This document shows, in pieces, positions 16,920-26,626 of a stretch of 43,729 bases of DNA. The notes under the pieces were generated by a model. That model was given only the letters and a program-made list of their open reading frames with translations. It ran no database searches and had not been told where the DNA came from. This stretch comes from Rhodospirillales bacterium (GTDB lineage Bacteria > Pseudomonadota > Alphaproteobacteria > Rhodospirillales > Shumkoniaceae). Where the stretch lies: NCBI GenBank assembly GCA_014859895.1, contig JACZKS010000113.1:1-43729 (forward strand), written 5' to 3'. The translations under genes were made by a program, and so were the position numbers. Position 1 is the stretch's first letter. Every line of letters starts with the position of its first letter.

Positions 16920-18908
16920 CTACAAACCGTATTGGGTCGACCGCACGTTGGCTTGGCGCAGATAGCGATACCGGGCCAGGGTCCACAGCGGGAAATACGC
17001 GCTGTAGCCATGGTAGCGCAGATAGAACACCCGCGGGAAGCCGACCGCGTTGAAGTATTCTTCGTGCCACTTTCCGTTAATGCGGGGCGCCGCCACAAGA
17101 TATTCGAGCCCCCGGCGGACCGCATCGCTGTCCACCTCACCGGCCGCCATGAGGCCGAGCAGCGCCCACGACGTTTGCGACGGCGTGCTGACCTTGACCT
17201 CGTCCCGGCGATTCTGCCAATAGCTGGCGCAATCCTCGCCCCATCCGCCGTCGGCCCGTTGACGGGCCTTCAGCCATTCGACAGCCCGCCGGATGTAGGG
17301 CGCATCCGGATCTTCGCCCGCAGCGTTGAAGGCGCACAGCGCCGACCACGTGCCGTACACATAGTTGTTGCCCCAGCGGCCGAACCACGACCCGTCCTCC
17401 TCCTGCTCGTTCTTAAGGTAACGGAGGCCCCGCGCCATGGCGGGATGGGTACGGTCATATCCCATCTGCGCCAGCAGGCAGATGCAGCGGGCGCTGACGT
17501 CGGCCGAGGGCGGATCCAACAGGGCGCCGTGGTCGGCGAACGGAATGTGTTGGAGAAAATAGTAGGTGTTGTCGGCGTTAAACGCTCCCCATCCACCGTT
17601 ACGACTCTGCATGCCGATCACCCATTCGGCGGCACGCTCTATCGCCGTGCGGTAACGTTCCGGATCCGCCCGGTGCAGCGCCATGGCGACCACAGCGGTG
17701 TCGTCGACGTCGGGATAGTAGTCGTTGCGATACTGGAAGGCCCATCCACCTGGGCGCAGGTGCGGTCGGTCGGTGATCCAGTCGCCCTCGACGTCGAGAA
17801 TCTGACGTTCAACCAGCCAGTCGTTGGCCTTCTCGATCACCGGATGATCGTCTTGCAGTCCGGATTCCAGAAGCGCGTGCGCCGCCAACCCGGTGTCCCA
17901 CACGGGCGACAGGCAGGGCTGGCAGTACCCCATGCCATTCTTAAAGACCAGCAGGCCGTCGACGGCCTTGCGCGCCACCACGTAATCCGGATGATCCTTC
18001 GGGTAGCCAAGCGCATCGAACGCCATCAAGGTGTTGGCGATGGCGGGGAAAATGCCGCCCAACCCGTCCTCGCCGTTCAGGCGTTCCTGGACAAAGGACA
18101 TCGCCTTCCGGATCGCCCGCCGCTGAAGGACTTTCGGGGACAACGGCTGGATAAGCCGGCCCACGCGGTCGAACGCCAGCATGATCTCGCCGAGCCAGTG
18201 CCCGGTAGGGTTGGAGAGGTAGCGCCTTTCCTCGTCGGGCGGCGTCACGAAGAGTTCGGCGATGGAAACGCCGCGCGGGTTCTTCGCGCGCGGCTTGAGC
18301 GCCTCGAGAACCATCAGCGGCACCATGACGGTGCGCGACCAGTAGGACACCTTGTCCATATGGAAAATGAACCACCGGGGCAACAACAGGACTTCCAGCC
18401 ACATCACCGGGGTCGCCCGCCACGGCACCTGCCCGAAAAGCGCCAGCGTGAAGCGGGTCAGCACGTTGGCGCGCGCCGCCCCGCCGTTGGCCAGGATGGC
18501 TTCGCGAGCCCGCTTCATATGCGGCGCATCCGGCGAATCCCCGCACATCTTCAAGGCGTAATAGGCCTTTACCGAAGCGCTGATGTTGAATTCGCCGTCA
18601 TGATAAAGCGGCCAGCCGCCGTGCCCGCCCTGGATCGCGCGCAAATAGTTGGCGAGTTTCGATTCGGTCTCGTCGTCGATCTCGTCGAGAAAATGGTTGA
18701 GCAGGATGTATTCCGCCGGAATGGTCGCGTCGGCCTCGAGTTCGAAGGCCCAATGCCCGTCTTCGGCCTGAAACCCCACCAGGGCATCGGACATTTCCTC
18801 GACGAGGGCATTAACTCGCGCGTCGAAGGATGCCCCTTTACCGGTAAACGTCATTTCGCTTCGTTCCAGTTCGCGTTCGAAGACAGTTGAACAAGGAGGA
18901 ATTGGCAC
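16920..18908 (-). CDS. shc: Squalene-hopene cyclase (HpnF)
   Basis: This 662-residue cyclase converts squalene to hopene at the inner membrane. The catalytic acid motif DVDD is at residues 400-403. Several QW-type repeats are visible: GGHGGWPLY, NGGWGAFNAD, EDGSWFGRWG, DGGWGEDCASYW and PSQTSWALLGLM. The length is normal (630-690). A GTG start at 18908 is chosen because GGGAGGAGGAG ends 6 bases before it; an ATG at 18854 would also give a plausible protein but lacks a ribosome site. It follows hpnE after 78 bp and precedes hpnG with no gap. Confidence 0.96.
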   Translation of the reverse strand: MPIPPCSTVFERELERSEMTFTGKGASFDARVNALVEEMSDALVGFQAEDGHWAFELEADATIPAEYILLNHFLDEIDDETESKLANYLRAIQGGHGGWPLYHDGEFNISASVKAYYALKMCGDSPDAPHMKRAREAILANGGAARANVLTRFTLALFGQVPWRATPVMWLEVLLLPRWFIFHMDKVSYWSRTVMVPLMVLEALKPRAKNPRGVSIAELFVTPPDEERRYLSNPTGHWLGEIMLAFDRVGRLIQPLSPKVLQRRAIRKAMSFVQERLNGEDGLGGIFPAIANTLMAFDALGYPKDHPDYVVARKAVDGLLVFKNGMGYCQPCLSPVWDTGLAAHALLESGLQDDHPVIEKANDWLVERQILDVEGDWITDRPHLRPGGWAFQYRNDYYPDVDDTAVVAMALHRADPERYRTAIERAAEWVIGMQSRNGGWGAFNADNTYYFLQHIPFADHGALLDPPSADVSARCICLLAQMGYDRTHPAMARGLRYLKNEQEEDGSWFGRWGNNYVYGTWSALCAFNAAGEDPDAPYIRRAVEWLKARQRADGGWGEDCASYWQNRRDEVKVSTPSQTSWALLGLMAAGEVDSDAVRRGLEYLVAAPRINGKWHEEYFNAVGFPRVFYLRYHGYSAYFPLWTLARYRYLRQANVRSTQYGL

Positions 18909-18986
18909 GTGTGGCTCCTCCTCCCGCGCGCATGTGAGGTTGCGTGGATACCCGTGCGCGCTTTGTGCAAGAATTTCGCGGCCGGT

Positions 18987-20246
18987 TCAAGGCCCCTCGG
19001 AAAGTTCGATGACCGCTTCCGCCGCTTTCGTTCCGGATCGGACCGCACCCTCGATCGTCGCCGGGAGGCCGGTGTCGGTCCAGTCTCCGGCGAGAACGAG
19101 GTTGCGCCAGGACGTCCGGGTCGGCGGCCGGCGGCGCGTTTGTTCCGGTGTCTGGGCGAAAGTCGCCCGCTTTTCCTTGACGACCCGAAAGGACGGCGTT
19201 TGCGTTCCGCAGCATCCCAGGACTTGTGAAATTTCTGCCCAGATGCGGCCGGCGATTTGCTCGGGCGGGCCTTCGATGGCGTCCGCCGCGCTCACCGTGA
19301 CGGAAACCACATCCTGCCGGCAGAACAACCACTGGGCCATGCCGCCCACGAGTCCCACCATCGACGGTCCGGCAGGCGGCGCCCCGGCAATCCGGAAATG
19401 GACATTGAGAATGGCCCGGAATTCGGTGGGAACGACGAGGTTGGGCAGCAACGAGGCGCATACGCCGGCCGGCACCGCAAGGACGACCGAATCTTCCTCT
19501 CCGACGGCCATCTCGCGGTCGCCCAGGTCGATGGCGGTCACCCTGTCGCCGGTCCGTTCGAGCCCCCGGACCCGCCGCCCGAAGCCGATATCGGCTCCCC
19601 GGCTGCTCAAATAGGCCAGCGCCGGATCGACCAGGCTTTCGGACAATCCGACCCGGGCAATGCGCGGACGGTAAGCCGCTTCGCCACGGCCCAGCGTTTC
19701 GCGCACCACCGGCCACAACAGGGCCGCCGACGCTTCCTCAGGGTCCGTGTTCATGACGGCCAGGGCGAACGGGTGCCAGAAACATCGGTAAAGCGGGCCG
19801 CCGTCGTCCAGAATCTCGGCGACGGTCTGTGACGGGCCGGCCCCGGCCAACCGGGCGGCACGCAGATAGTCCCGGGCGCGCGTTCCGGGAACCCGGCGCG
19901 ACGGTGCCAAAATCCACCACGGCAGGCGGCCCGCGGTGGGACGGATCGTCCAACCGGCCCGACGCTCGAGATCGAAGAACGCGAATTCGGCGCGGTCAGG
20001 GCCCGCTAGCAACCCCGCGGCACCCACTTCCGACAGGTAGGAAAGGGTCGCGCTGTTGCCGCTCAGCAGCAGGTGATTGCCGTTGTCGATACGCCGGCCG
20101 AGATTGTCGTCGAAATAGGATCGGCAGCGACCGCCTGCATGGGAGGCGCTTTCCAGGACCTCGACCACCCGCCCGAGCGACGCAAGCCTCACCGCGCAGG
20201 CCAGTCCGGCCATTCCAGCCCCGATGACGAACGTACGCGGCGCCAC
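18987..20246 (-). CDS. hpnE: Squalene-forming FAD-dependent desaturase HpnE
   Basis: This 419-residue flavoprotein of the phytoene desaturase type has the dinucleotide loop GAGMAGLACAVRLASLG (residues 8-24), an acidic end (EVLE) and GGRCRS. Near the C-terminus it has the FAD-closing motif LVLAGDWTDTGLPATIEGAVRSG. HpnE reduces hydroxysqualene, made by HpnC and HpnD, to squalene. The start is GTG. The gene begins one base after the hpnD stop and is translationally tight with it. Confidence 0.93.
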   Translation of the reverse strand: MAPRTFVIGAGMAGLACAVRLASLGRVVEVLESASHAGGRCRSYFDDNLGRRIDNGNHLLLSGNSATLSYLSEVGAAGLLAGPDRAEFAFFDLERRAGWTIRPTAGRLPWWILAPSRRVPGTRARDYLRAARLAGAGPSQTVAEILDDGGPLYRCFWHPFALAVMNTDPEEASAALLWPVVRETLGRGEAAYRPRIARVGLSESLVDPALAYLSSRGADIGFGRRVRGLERTGDRVTAIDLGDREMAVGEEDSVVLAVPAGVCASLLPNLVVPTEFRAILNVHFRIAGAPPAGPSMVGLVGGMAQWLFCRQDVVSVTVSAADAIEGPPEQIAGRIWAEISQVLGCCGTQTPSFRVVKEKRATFAQTPEQTRRRPPTRTSWRNLVLAGDWTDTGLPATIEGAVRSGTKAAEAVIELSEGP

Positions 20247-20247
20247 C

Positions 20248-21123
20248 CTAGAACACTCCGTGGCGCAGGGCGATCCACAGCTTGAGAAGCCGGGGGACCC
20301 TCACCGCTCCGCCCCGCTGCCGCCAGCCACGGGCTACCAGGCGCTCGAAGATGGCCCGGTAGATTTCCATCATGACGGCCGCCGGACGCACCGCCCGTCG
20401 CTCGCATCCGGCCATGATCGCCCTCGCCGCGGCGTACCGCTGGCGGGTCATGGCCGCCAGAACCGCGCAGACCTCGGGAAACCGCGGGTGGGCCAAAACT
20501 CCCGCCGCATCGTCAACCTCGGAGATGCCATGGGCGCCAAGCAGACTGAGCGGCACGTAAAGCCGGTCCCGCTCTGCATCCTCGTCAAGGTCACGCAGGA
20601 TGTTGGTCATCTGCAAGGCGTCGCCCAGCGCCCGGGCCAAGGCATCGCCGGTCTCGGGCGCCACGCCGAAAATTCGGTTCGACGACCGTCCCACCGAGCA
20701 GGCGACCCGATCGCAATAGAGGGCCAGTTCCGACTCGTCGGCAATACGCACCGTACCGGTGGCATCCATCTCCATGCCGTCGATCAGCGCCAGCAAGTCG
20801 ACCTTCCGCAGATCGAATCGGGAAACGGCATCGGACAGGACGCAAGAGATCGCCATGCTTGGCGCGCCTTTGAACATCCGCTCGATTTCCTGCCGCCATT
20901 CGGCCAGACGCCGCCGTTTTTCTTCCGGCGTGCCCGCCTCGTCGGCAATGTCGTCGACTTCCCGGCAGAAGGAATAGAGCGCATACATCGCCTGGCGCTT
21001 GTCGGGCGGCAAAAACCGCATCGCCGCCAGAAAGGAGCTTCCCGAGTTGTTGACGGCATTCTCGACGGAAGCCGCCGGATCGGCGGCCGCATGGGCGGAT
21101 GGATTGGTCATGGCGTCATGCAT
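20248..21123 (-). CDS. hpnD: Presqualene diphosphate synthase HpnD
   Basis: This 291-residue trans-isoprenyl diphosphate synthase of the squalene/phytoene synthase family condenses two farnesyl diphosphates to presqualene diphosphate. The two aspartate-rich motifs are REVDDIADE and NILRDLDEDAERDRLYVP. The first about 25 residues are alanine- and asparagine-rich and poorly conserved, so translation might start at the ATG 12 bp further on. It lies 20 bp after hpnB and 1 bp before hpnE. Confidence 0.93.
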   Translation of the reverse strand: MHDAMTNPSAHAAADPAASVENAVNNSGSSFLAAMRFLPPDKRQAMYALYSFCREVDDIADEAGTPEEKRRRLAEWRQEIERMFKGAPSMAISCVLSDAVSRFDLRKVDLLALIDGMEMDATGTVRIADESELALYCDRVACSVGRSSNRIFGVAPETGDALARALGDALQMTNILRDLDEDAERDRLYVPLSLLGAHGISEVDDAAGVLAHPRFPEVCAVLAAMTRQRYAAARAIMAGCERRAVRPAAVMMEIYRAIFERLVARGWRQRGGAVRVPRLLKLWIALRHGVF

Positions 21124-21143
21124 ACATCAGCCCTGCCCCGTCG

Positions 21144-22316
21144 TCATCCCTTGCCGGGAACGCTGCCTCTGTAGCTTCGCCCCTTCCAGGCTCCGCCCTC
21201 GCCCCGCCACGTGCGGCGCGCCGATTCCACGGTGAAGGCCGTATAAAGAACAGCCGCCAGGGGAAGCACCGCGGCCCATGGCGGAGACAGGCCGTAGAGG
21301 CGGACGGTCGGCCAGTAGGCGAATGTCATCGCCGCCCAGGCAAGGCCGCCCAGGGCCGCCATCTCGAGGTCGCCGGCGATCAATCCAAGGAAAACGGCGA
21401 CCGGCGGCACGGCATAGAGGACGACCATCCCGGCCAGCGTCCCCACCAGCAGCATCGGAGAATTGCCGAGTTGCTCAAAGGCAGTCCGGGCGACCATCCG
21501 CGCAATCCCCGACAACTCGTCATAGCGGCGCAAGCTGATGGTGTTTGTCACCAATCCCAGCCAAATCCGACCTCGCCTCTTGAGCAGGGCCGCCAGCGCG
21601 CAATCGTCGATCAGGCGGTCGCGGATCGAGGCAATGCCGCCGGCCGCGTCCAGGGCGGCGCGGCGCACCAGCATGCACCCCCCAGCTGCCGCCGCCGTCG
21701 GCTTTTGGGCACTGTTGACCCAGGTAAACGGAAACAGCTTCTGGAAGAAGAAGACGAAAGCCGGAACCAACAGCCTTTCCCAGAAGGACTCGCAGCGAAG
21801 GCGAACCATCAGCGACACCAGATCCAGCTTGTCATCCGCCGCTTTGTCGACGAGACGCCGCAGGTTGCCGCCGTCGTGCACGATATCGGCGTCGGTCAGC
21901 AGCAGGAACTCGGCATCCGGCGCCGCCGACGGAGCCAAGTCCACGCCTTGGGCGACGGCCCACAGCTTGCCGGTCCAGCCGGCGGGCAGCGGCCGTCCCG
22001 ACAGCAGGTGGAATCGCGGATCGCCGTTCGCCGCCCTGGCGGCCTGTTTCGCCGTGCCGTCCACGCTGTTGTCGTCGATCACGATGACCGTAAGCGGCCC
22101 CGGGTAGTCCTGGGAAAGCAGCGAGGATACCGTGGCGCCGATGGTTTCCGCCTCGTCGCGCGCCGGAACGACCGCCGCCACCGACGGCCATGGCCCCTGC
22201 CCTCCTCCCTCGCCATCGGCCAGGCGCTGATCGGCGCGCCAGAAGCCGCCGCGCAGGAACAGCAGCCAGAGCCAGACCAACAGGGACGCAGAGGCAAGCC
22301 CAGCGAGCACGGTCAC
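21144..22316 (-). CDS. hpnB: Hopanoid-associated family 2 glycosyltransferase HpnB
   Basis: This membrane GT2 enzyme (390 residues from GTG at 22316) has an N-terminal helix and then VVPARDEAETI, VIDDNSVDGT, LLTDADIVHDGG (the metal-binding DAD) and DDCALAALLKRRG. At least three C-terminal helices follow, including MLLVGTLAGMVVLYAVPPVAVFL. The start at 22316 is favoured because GAGGT precedes it and it clears the hpnC stop by 8 bp; a GTG at 22364 would overlap hpnC by 40 bp without a ribosome site. HpnB is a constant member of hopanoid clusters, but its acceptor is not established. Confidence 0.88.
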   Translation of the reverse strand: MTVLAGLASASLLVWLWLLFLRGGFWRADQRLADGEGGGQGPWPSVAAVVPARDEAETIGATVSSLLSQDYPGPLTVIVIDDNSVDGTAKQAARAANGDPRFHLLSGRPLPAGWTGKLWAVAQGVDLAPSAAPDAEFLLLTDADIVHDGGNLRRLVDKAADDKLDLVSLMVRLRCESFWERLLVPAFVFFFQKLFPFTWVNSAQKPTAAAAGGCMLVRRAALDAAGGIASIRDRLIDDCALAALLKRRGRIWLGLVTNTISLRRYDELSGIARMVARTAFEQLGNSPMLLVGTLAGMVVLYAVPPVAVFLGLIAGDLEMAALGGLAWAAMTFAYWPTVRLYGLSPPWAAVLPLAAVLYTAFTVESARRTWRGEGGAWKGRSYRGSVPGKG

Positions 22317-22324
22317 GGCCGACC

Positions 22325-23203
22325 TCAAACCAAGCCGGCGATGGCGCCGCGCAGGCAGCACCACAGGAATTGCGGCTTACCCAATTCGATACGAGGCCCC
22401 AGCGGATCGCCCCGCCGCAGCTTGTTGACCAGTCGATCGGCGATGGCCAGAATGGCGCCGGATTCCATCGCCAGCCGGCGCGAGATCAGCCCCGCGGGAA
22501 GCGCCCGCGCCGTCGCCAGCAGCCGCTCGGTGCCGTCGAGCGTCAAGTCGATGACTTGGCGCAGTGCCGGGCTTGCGGCCGGCGCATCCAGATCCTCGAT
22601 GCGGGCCCCGGCGTCATGCATCCAGTTCTGGGGAAGATAGACGCGCTCGAGCTGACGGTAGTCGTCCTGGCAGTCCTGAAGGTGATTGATCACCTGCAGG
22701 CCCATGCACAAGGCGTCGGAGGCGGCGTAACCGGCACGCGATCCGCCGTGCAGATCGAGGAGATAACGCCCCACCGGCGCCGCCGACAGCAGGCAATAGC
22801 CGATCAGGTCGTCCCAGTCCCGGTAGCGCAGCTTGGTAGCGTCCTGCCGGAAGGCCGTCAGAAGGTCAACGCAATGGCGCGCAGCCACACCTGTCTCAGC
22901 AAGACTCTCGCGCATGAGATGGGCCGTCGCCAGATGCGATCCGTCTGCGGCCCGCCCGCATACCGCCGCCTCGAAGGCATCGAGCCGGGCCACCTTGTCC
23001 TCGGCCGCCAGGTCGGGGTTGTCGGCAATGTCATCGGCCGCCCGGGCGAAGGCGTAGAAGATGGCGATGTGAGGCCGCAACGCCGCCGGCAGGAGCCACG
23101 ACCCGACGGGAAAATTTTCGTAGGCGACGTCCTTGCCGGACGGCGTTTCGATCGAGGAAGCGTATTCGGCAGTCGCGGACCGTCCTGGAAGGGTTCCGGT
23201 CAT
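22325..23203 (-). CDS. hpnC: Hydroxysqualene synthase HpnC
   Basis: This 292-residue protein is of the squalene/phytoene synthase fold and paralogous to HpnD. HpnC turns presqualene diphosphate into hydroxysqualene by adding water. The motifs are FYAFARAADDIADN and NHLQDCQDDYRQLERVYLP. The ATG at 23203 overlaps the hpnM TGA (ATGA), which indicates translational coupling and rules out the 56 extra in-frame codons upstream. hpnC-hpnB-hpnD-hpnE therefore carries the whole three-enzyme squalene route, without a classical squalene synthase. Confidence 0.93.
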   Translation of the reverse strand: MTGTLPGRSATAEYASSIETPSGKDVAYENFPVGSWLLPAALRPHIAIFYAFARAADDIADNPDLAAEDKVARLDAFEAAVCGRAADGSHLATAHLMRESLAETGVAARHCVDLLTAFRQDATKLRYRDWDDLIGYCLLSAAPVGRYLLDLHGGSRAGYAASDALCMGLQVINHLQDCQDDYRQLERVYLPQNWMHDAGARIEDLDAPAASPALRQVIDLTLDGTERLLATARALPAGLISRRLAMESGAILAIADRLVNKLRRGDPLGPRIELGKPQFLWCCLRGAIAGLV

Positions 23204-23823
23204 GCTCCCTTCTTGAGATCCTCGCGCAGTTTGCTCAGCAATCCTTCCACCTGTCCGCCGGCCCGGCGGATAACCGAGGTGAACTCGGAACGCTGCGTCT
23301 GGCCCATGCTGACCCCGGCGACGATGACGTCGACGATCTTGAGCTGCCCCTCGTAGTCCCGAACCCGCCAAGCTACATCAAGCGGCTCGCCACCGGCCGG
23401 CCTGGTGATTTGGGAATTGACCAGCAAATCGCCCCCGGTCGCCGGAACGGTCCTGGAAACAGCCAGTTTTTCGCCCGAATACGAATTGAACCGGTCGACA
23501 TAGGTAACGACGATCAGGTCCTCGAACAGCGAGAGGTATTCCTTGCGTTCAGCCTCGGTCGCGTCGTTCCAGTGGCGTCCCAGAACCCAGCGCCCGATGG
23601 TGTCGACGGCGAAGTGCTCGTCCAGCAGATCGCGGAAGCGGATCAGACGCTGCTCGCGCGAGGCATCCTTCTCCGTCAATGAAGAGATCGCCTTGTCGGC
23701 CAGCGATTCGATGAACTCTCCGGCACGCGCATCGGCATCGTCGGCGGCGGACGTCAAGCCCGTTCCCGCCAGGACGAGCGAACCCATCAGGAGCACAAAA
23801 AGTAGGTATCCTCGTTTCAGCAT
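23200..23823 (-). CDS. hpnM: Hopanoid-associated MlaC/Ttg2D-family protein HpnM
   Basis: This 207-residue periplasmic protein has a signal peptide at residues 1-26 (LLFVLLMGSLVLAGTGLTSA) and then the family body: HFAVDTIGRWVLGRHWNDATEAERKEY, FNSYSGEKL, VAWRVRDYEGQLKIVDVIVAGVSM and RSEFTSVIRRAGGQVEGLL. The ATG at 23823 has GAGAGG just upstream and is favoured over the ATG at 23850. It is distantly related to the two MlaC-like proteins at 8164-9428. It is the first gene of the main hopanoid operon. A soluble lipid carrier working with HpnN is the usual proposal. Confidence 0.88.
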   Translation of the reverse strand: MLKRGYLLFVLLMGSLVLAGTGLTSAADDADARAGEFIESLADKAISSLTEKDASREQRLIRFRDLLDEHFAVDTIGRWVLGRHWNDATEAERKEYLSLFEDLIVVTYVDRFNSYSGEKLAVSRTVPATGGDLLVNSQITRPAGGEPLDVAWRVRDYEGQLKIVDVIVAGVSMGQTQRSEFTSVIRRAGGQVEGLLSKLREDLKKGA

Positions 23824-23950
23824 TGGGCCTCTCGCCGGATTTAACTTCATCTCGGCAGAATCATCGCGTCACGCGACCTGCCACCCCACAGAATCAGGGG
23901 CAAGACAATGCCACTCTACCCGAGCCGCGATCAAGTGTTCGTATGCCGGC

Positions 23951-23965
23951 CGGACAAATTGTCCG
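23951..23965. promoter_or_regulatory. Perfect 15-bp palindrome upstream of hpnM
   Basis: CGGACAA and TTGTCCG flank one central A. The site lies in the 148-bp gap between the HAD gene and hpnM, about 130 bp before the hpnM ATG. It has the form of an operator for a dimeric regulator. I found no convincing -35/-10 pair next to it, and a folded-RNA role after the HAD gene cannot be excluded. Confidence 0.35.
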
Positions 23966-23971
23966 CCTTCG

Positions 23972-24769
23972 CTATCGCCTGGCTTCGATCAATGCCTCGG
24001 CCAGTTCGGCAAAACCTGCCCCGGCGTCACGTTTAGTGATATAGGTTGGCGCGGCATCCAATTCATCCTCGAAACGGCGAACATTGGCCGTTCCCACCGC
24101 GTTCGGAAAGAACCCGAACATCGGCGCATCATTGGGTGAATCCCCAATGAAGACAAAAGATTCCCTGGCGGAATCGATGTCGGTGTTGAAGCATTCGGCC
24201 ATCATGATGCGGGTCATCGATAGTTTGTCGTAGGCGCCGAACCACCCGTTGACGTGGATGGAACTGACCTTGGCCGTGGCCCCCGCCGCCGTCATGATGG
24301 CGACGATGCGGCCGACCGCCTCGCGCTTCAGTTCCGGTACATCCTCGCAATAGTCGATGGCAAGATCCGCCTCGCGATAAAGTTGATCGGAGGCGACCGC
24401 CGTCCCTGGCACCCGGGTCAGGATCTCGTCACGCAAGGCGTCCAGGCGCCGCCGGTTGGCCACCCGTTCGCGATCGGGAAGGAGGAAGCGCTTGGTCAGT
24501 GTGCGCTTCGCCGTCTCGTAGCGGAAATAGAAGGCGCCATTTTCGCCCACCACGCCATCGACCGGCCACATGCGCGCGATATGGTCGCACCATCCCGCCG
24601 GCCGGCCGGTGATGGGAACCACCATGAAGCCGGCATCGTGAAGATGCTCGCAGGCGGCATAGGCCCTGGCCGTCAGCTTGCCGTCGGTGGTCATGGTATC
24701 GTCGATGTCGGTGAAGACGCCGCGGATGCGGCGGCGCGCTTCGAGGGGGAACTCGCTGAGAGCCTTCAT
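23972..24769 (-). CDS. HAD-IIB family phosphatase
   Basis: This 265-residue haloacid dehalogenase-type hydrolase has motif I FTDIDDTM (nucleophile Asp and second Asp), motif II ITGRP, a cap region between about residues 90 and 190, and motif IV FIGDSPNDAPMFG. The cap and GDSPND place it in class IIB, with sucrose-phosphate and mannosyl-phosphoglycerate phosphatases and Cof-type enzymes. The substrate is not predictable. It is encoded 18 bp after the formate-THF ligase gene and is probably cotranscribed with it. It precedes the hopanoid operon on the same strand. Confidence 0.8.
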   Translation of the reverse strand: MKALSEFPLEARRRIRGVFTDIDDTMTTDGKLTARAYAACEHLHDAGFMVVPITGRPAGWCDHIARMWPVDGVVGENGAFYFRYETAKRTLTKRFLLPDRERVANRRRLDALRDEILTRVPGTAVASDQLYREADLAIDYCEDVPELKREAVGRIVAIMTAAGATAKVSSIHVNGWFGAYDKLSMTRIMMAECFNTDIDSARESFVFIGDSPNDAPMFGFFPNAVGTANVRRFEDELDAAPTYITKRDAGAGFAELAEALIEARR

Positions 24770-24787
24770 TGGATTGCCGCCACTTTC

Positions 24788-26500
24788 TTAGAAAAGCCCT
24801 TCGATGCGGGCGTTGTCGTCGACGAACATGTGATGTGCCGCCGGCGCCTTGGGCAGCCCCGGCATGGTCATGATCTCGCCGCACAGCACGACCAGGAACT
24901 CGGCACCGCCGGCCAACCGGATCTCGCGGATGGGAACCACGTGGTTGCCGGGGGCGCCCTTCAGGTTGGGGTCGGTCGAGAAGCTGTACTGCGTCTTGGC
25001 GATGCAGACCGGGAAGTGGCCGAAGCCCTCGGTTTGCAGCTCCTTGAAGTGGTCGCGCACCTTCTTGTCGGCGATGATCCCGCGCGCCCCGTATATCGTC
25101 TGGGCCACGGTGCGCACCTTGTCCCAAAGCGGCATGTTGTCGGGGTAGAGCGGCCTGAACTCGCTGGGCCGCTGCTCGATCAGGTCGACCACGTCGCGGG
25201 CCAAACCCTCGGCCCCGGCCCCGCCTTCCGCCCAGTGGTTGGCGACGGCGACGCGGACGTCCAGTTCGGCACAATGCTGGCGCACCAGATCGATCTCGGC
25301 CTCGGTGTCGGCGCTGAAGCGGTTCAGCACGACCACCTGCGGCACCCCGTAGTTCCTCATGTTCTCGACATGACGTTCGAGATTCTCGATGCCCTTCTCC
25401 AGCGCGTCGAGGTTTTCCTTCTCGAGGTCGGCGCGTTCCACGCCGCCATGCATCTTGAGCGCCCGGACCGTGGCCACCAGAACCGCGGCATCCGGCTCCA
25501 GCCCGGCCTTCCGGCACTTGATGTCGAAGAACTTTTCGGCCCCGAGGTCGGCGCCGAACCCAGCCTCCGTCACCACGTAATCGGCCAGCCGCAAAGCCGT
25601 GCGCGTGGCGATCACCGAATTGCAGCCGTGCGCGATGTTGGCAAACGGCCCGCCGTGCAGGATGGCCGGGTTGTTTTCCAGCGTCTGCACCAGGTTGGGC
25701 ATCATGGCGTCGCGCAACAGCACGGCCATCGGGCCGTCGGCCTTGAGATCGCGGGCCCGGATCGGCTGACGATCGCGCGTATGTCCGACGATGATGTTGC
25801 CCAGGCGCCGGTGCAGGTCGGCGATGTCCTCGGCCAGGCAAAGGATGGCCATCACCTCGGAAGCCGGCGTGATATCGAAGCCGTCCTCGCGCGGGAAGCC
25901 GTTGGCGATGCCGCCCAGTGAACAGACGATCGAGCGAAGCGCCCGGTCATTCATGTCCATGACCCGCCGCCAGGTGACTCGCCTGGGGTCGATGTTGAGC
26001 CCGTTGCTCCAGTACACATGGTTGTCGATAAGAGCTGCCAGCAGGTTGTTGGCGGCGCCGATGGCGTGGAAGTCGCCAGTGAAATGAAGGTTGATGTCCT
26101 CCATCGGCGCCACCTGGGCGTACCCGCCGCCGGCGGCCCCGCCCTTGACGCCAAAGCAGGGCCCAAGGCTCGGCTCGCGCAGGCAGACGATGGTCTTCTT
26201 GCCGATCCGGTTGAGGCCGTCGGCCAGCCCAACCGAGGTCGTCGTCTTGCCCTCGCCGGCCGGCGTCGGGGTCATCGCCGTAACCAGGATCAGGCGGCCT
26301 TCCGGGCGCCCTTTCAGGCTGTCAATGAAGGCGTTGGAGATCTTGGCCTTGTAATCGCCGTAACGGTAGAGCGCCGTGGCGGGAATTCCCAGCTTGGCGC
26401 CGATCTCCTCAATGGGTTGGAGGGCGGCCTGGCGCGAGATCTCAAGATCGCTCGCCAGCTTGGACGGAGTGGATTTGCGCGCTTTTGCCATCTTGGTCAT
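24788..26500 (-). CDS. fhs: Formate-tetrahydrofolate ligase
   Basis: This 570-residue enzyme makes 10-formyl-THF from formate, THF and ATP. The P-loop [12 protein letters not shown] is at residues 77-88. [39 protein letters not shown] and the C-terminal [11 protein letters not shown] are all family landmarks. The length is normal (550-580). It diverges from an MFS gene. Formyl-THF is the substrate of HypX, which is encoded 1.3 kb away and makes the hydrogenase CO ligand. Besides ordinary one-carbon metabolism, this enzyme could feed that reaction, but no shared operon shows it. Confidence 0.96.
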   Translation of the reverse strand: MTKMAKARKSTPSKLASDLEISRQAALQPIEEIGAKLGIPATALYRYGDYKAKISNAFIDSLKGRPEGRLILVTAMTPTPAGEGKTTTSVGLADGLNRIGKKTIVCLREPSLGPCFGVKGGAAGGGYAQVAPMEDINLHFTGDFHAIGAANNLLAALIDNHVYWSNGLNIDPRRVTWRRVMDMNDRALRSIVCSLGGIANGFPREDGFDITPASEVMAILCLAEDIADLHRRLGNIIVGHTRDRQPIRARDLKADGPMAVLLRDAMMPNLVQTLENNPAILHGGPFANIAHGCNSVIATRTALRLADYVVTEAGFGADLGAEKFFDIKCRKAGLEPDAAVLVATVRALKMHGGVERADLEKENLDALEKGIENLERHVENMRNYGVPQVVVLNRFSADTEAEIDLVRQHCAELDVRVAVANHWAEGGAGAEGLARDVVDLIEQRPSEFRPLYPDNMPLWDKVRTVAQTIYGARGIIADKKVRDHFKELQTEGFGHFPVCIAKTQYSFSTDPNLKGAPGNHVVPIREIRLAGGAEFLVVLCGEIMTMPGLPKAPAAHHMFVDDNARIEGLF

Positions 26501-26566
26501 TTCCCCGCCTTTCCCAGAACACGTTTCTTCTCTTCACGTCGCCCCGCCAATTGACTTGCCCGCGGG

Positions 26567-26594
26567 AGCCCCGGTAACTAAAGGGATCGGGGCT
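26567..26594 (+). repeat. Inverted repeat in the fhs/MFS divergent region
   Basis: Perfect 7-base arms (AGCCCCG / CGGGGCT) lie 14 bases apart, 33 bp before the MFS start and just after a TTGACT (26551-26556) that may be its -35. It could be an operator or a leader hairpin of the MFS gene. The rest of 26501-26626 shows nothing further. Confidence 0.3.
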
Positions 26595-26626
26595 TCAAAC
26601 AACAACCCTAACCCCAGGATTTCCAA

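Noticed and set aside
16542-18890. Open frame of 782 codons antisense to the squalene-hopene cyclase gene
   Set aside because: It mirrors the codon pattern of the cyclase gene, whose protein has all catalytic motifs. The antisense product has no recognisable domain and is a GC-rich shadow.
22317-22364. Upstream GTG start for hpnB overlapping hpnC
   Set aside because: It has no ribosome site, while the GTG at 22316 follows a GAGGT and clears the hpnC stop.
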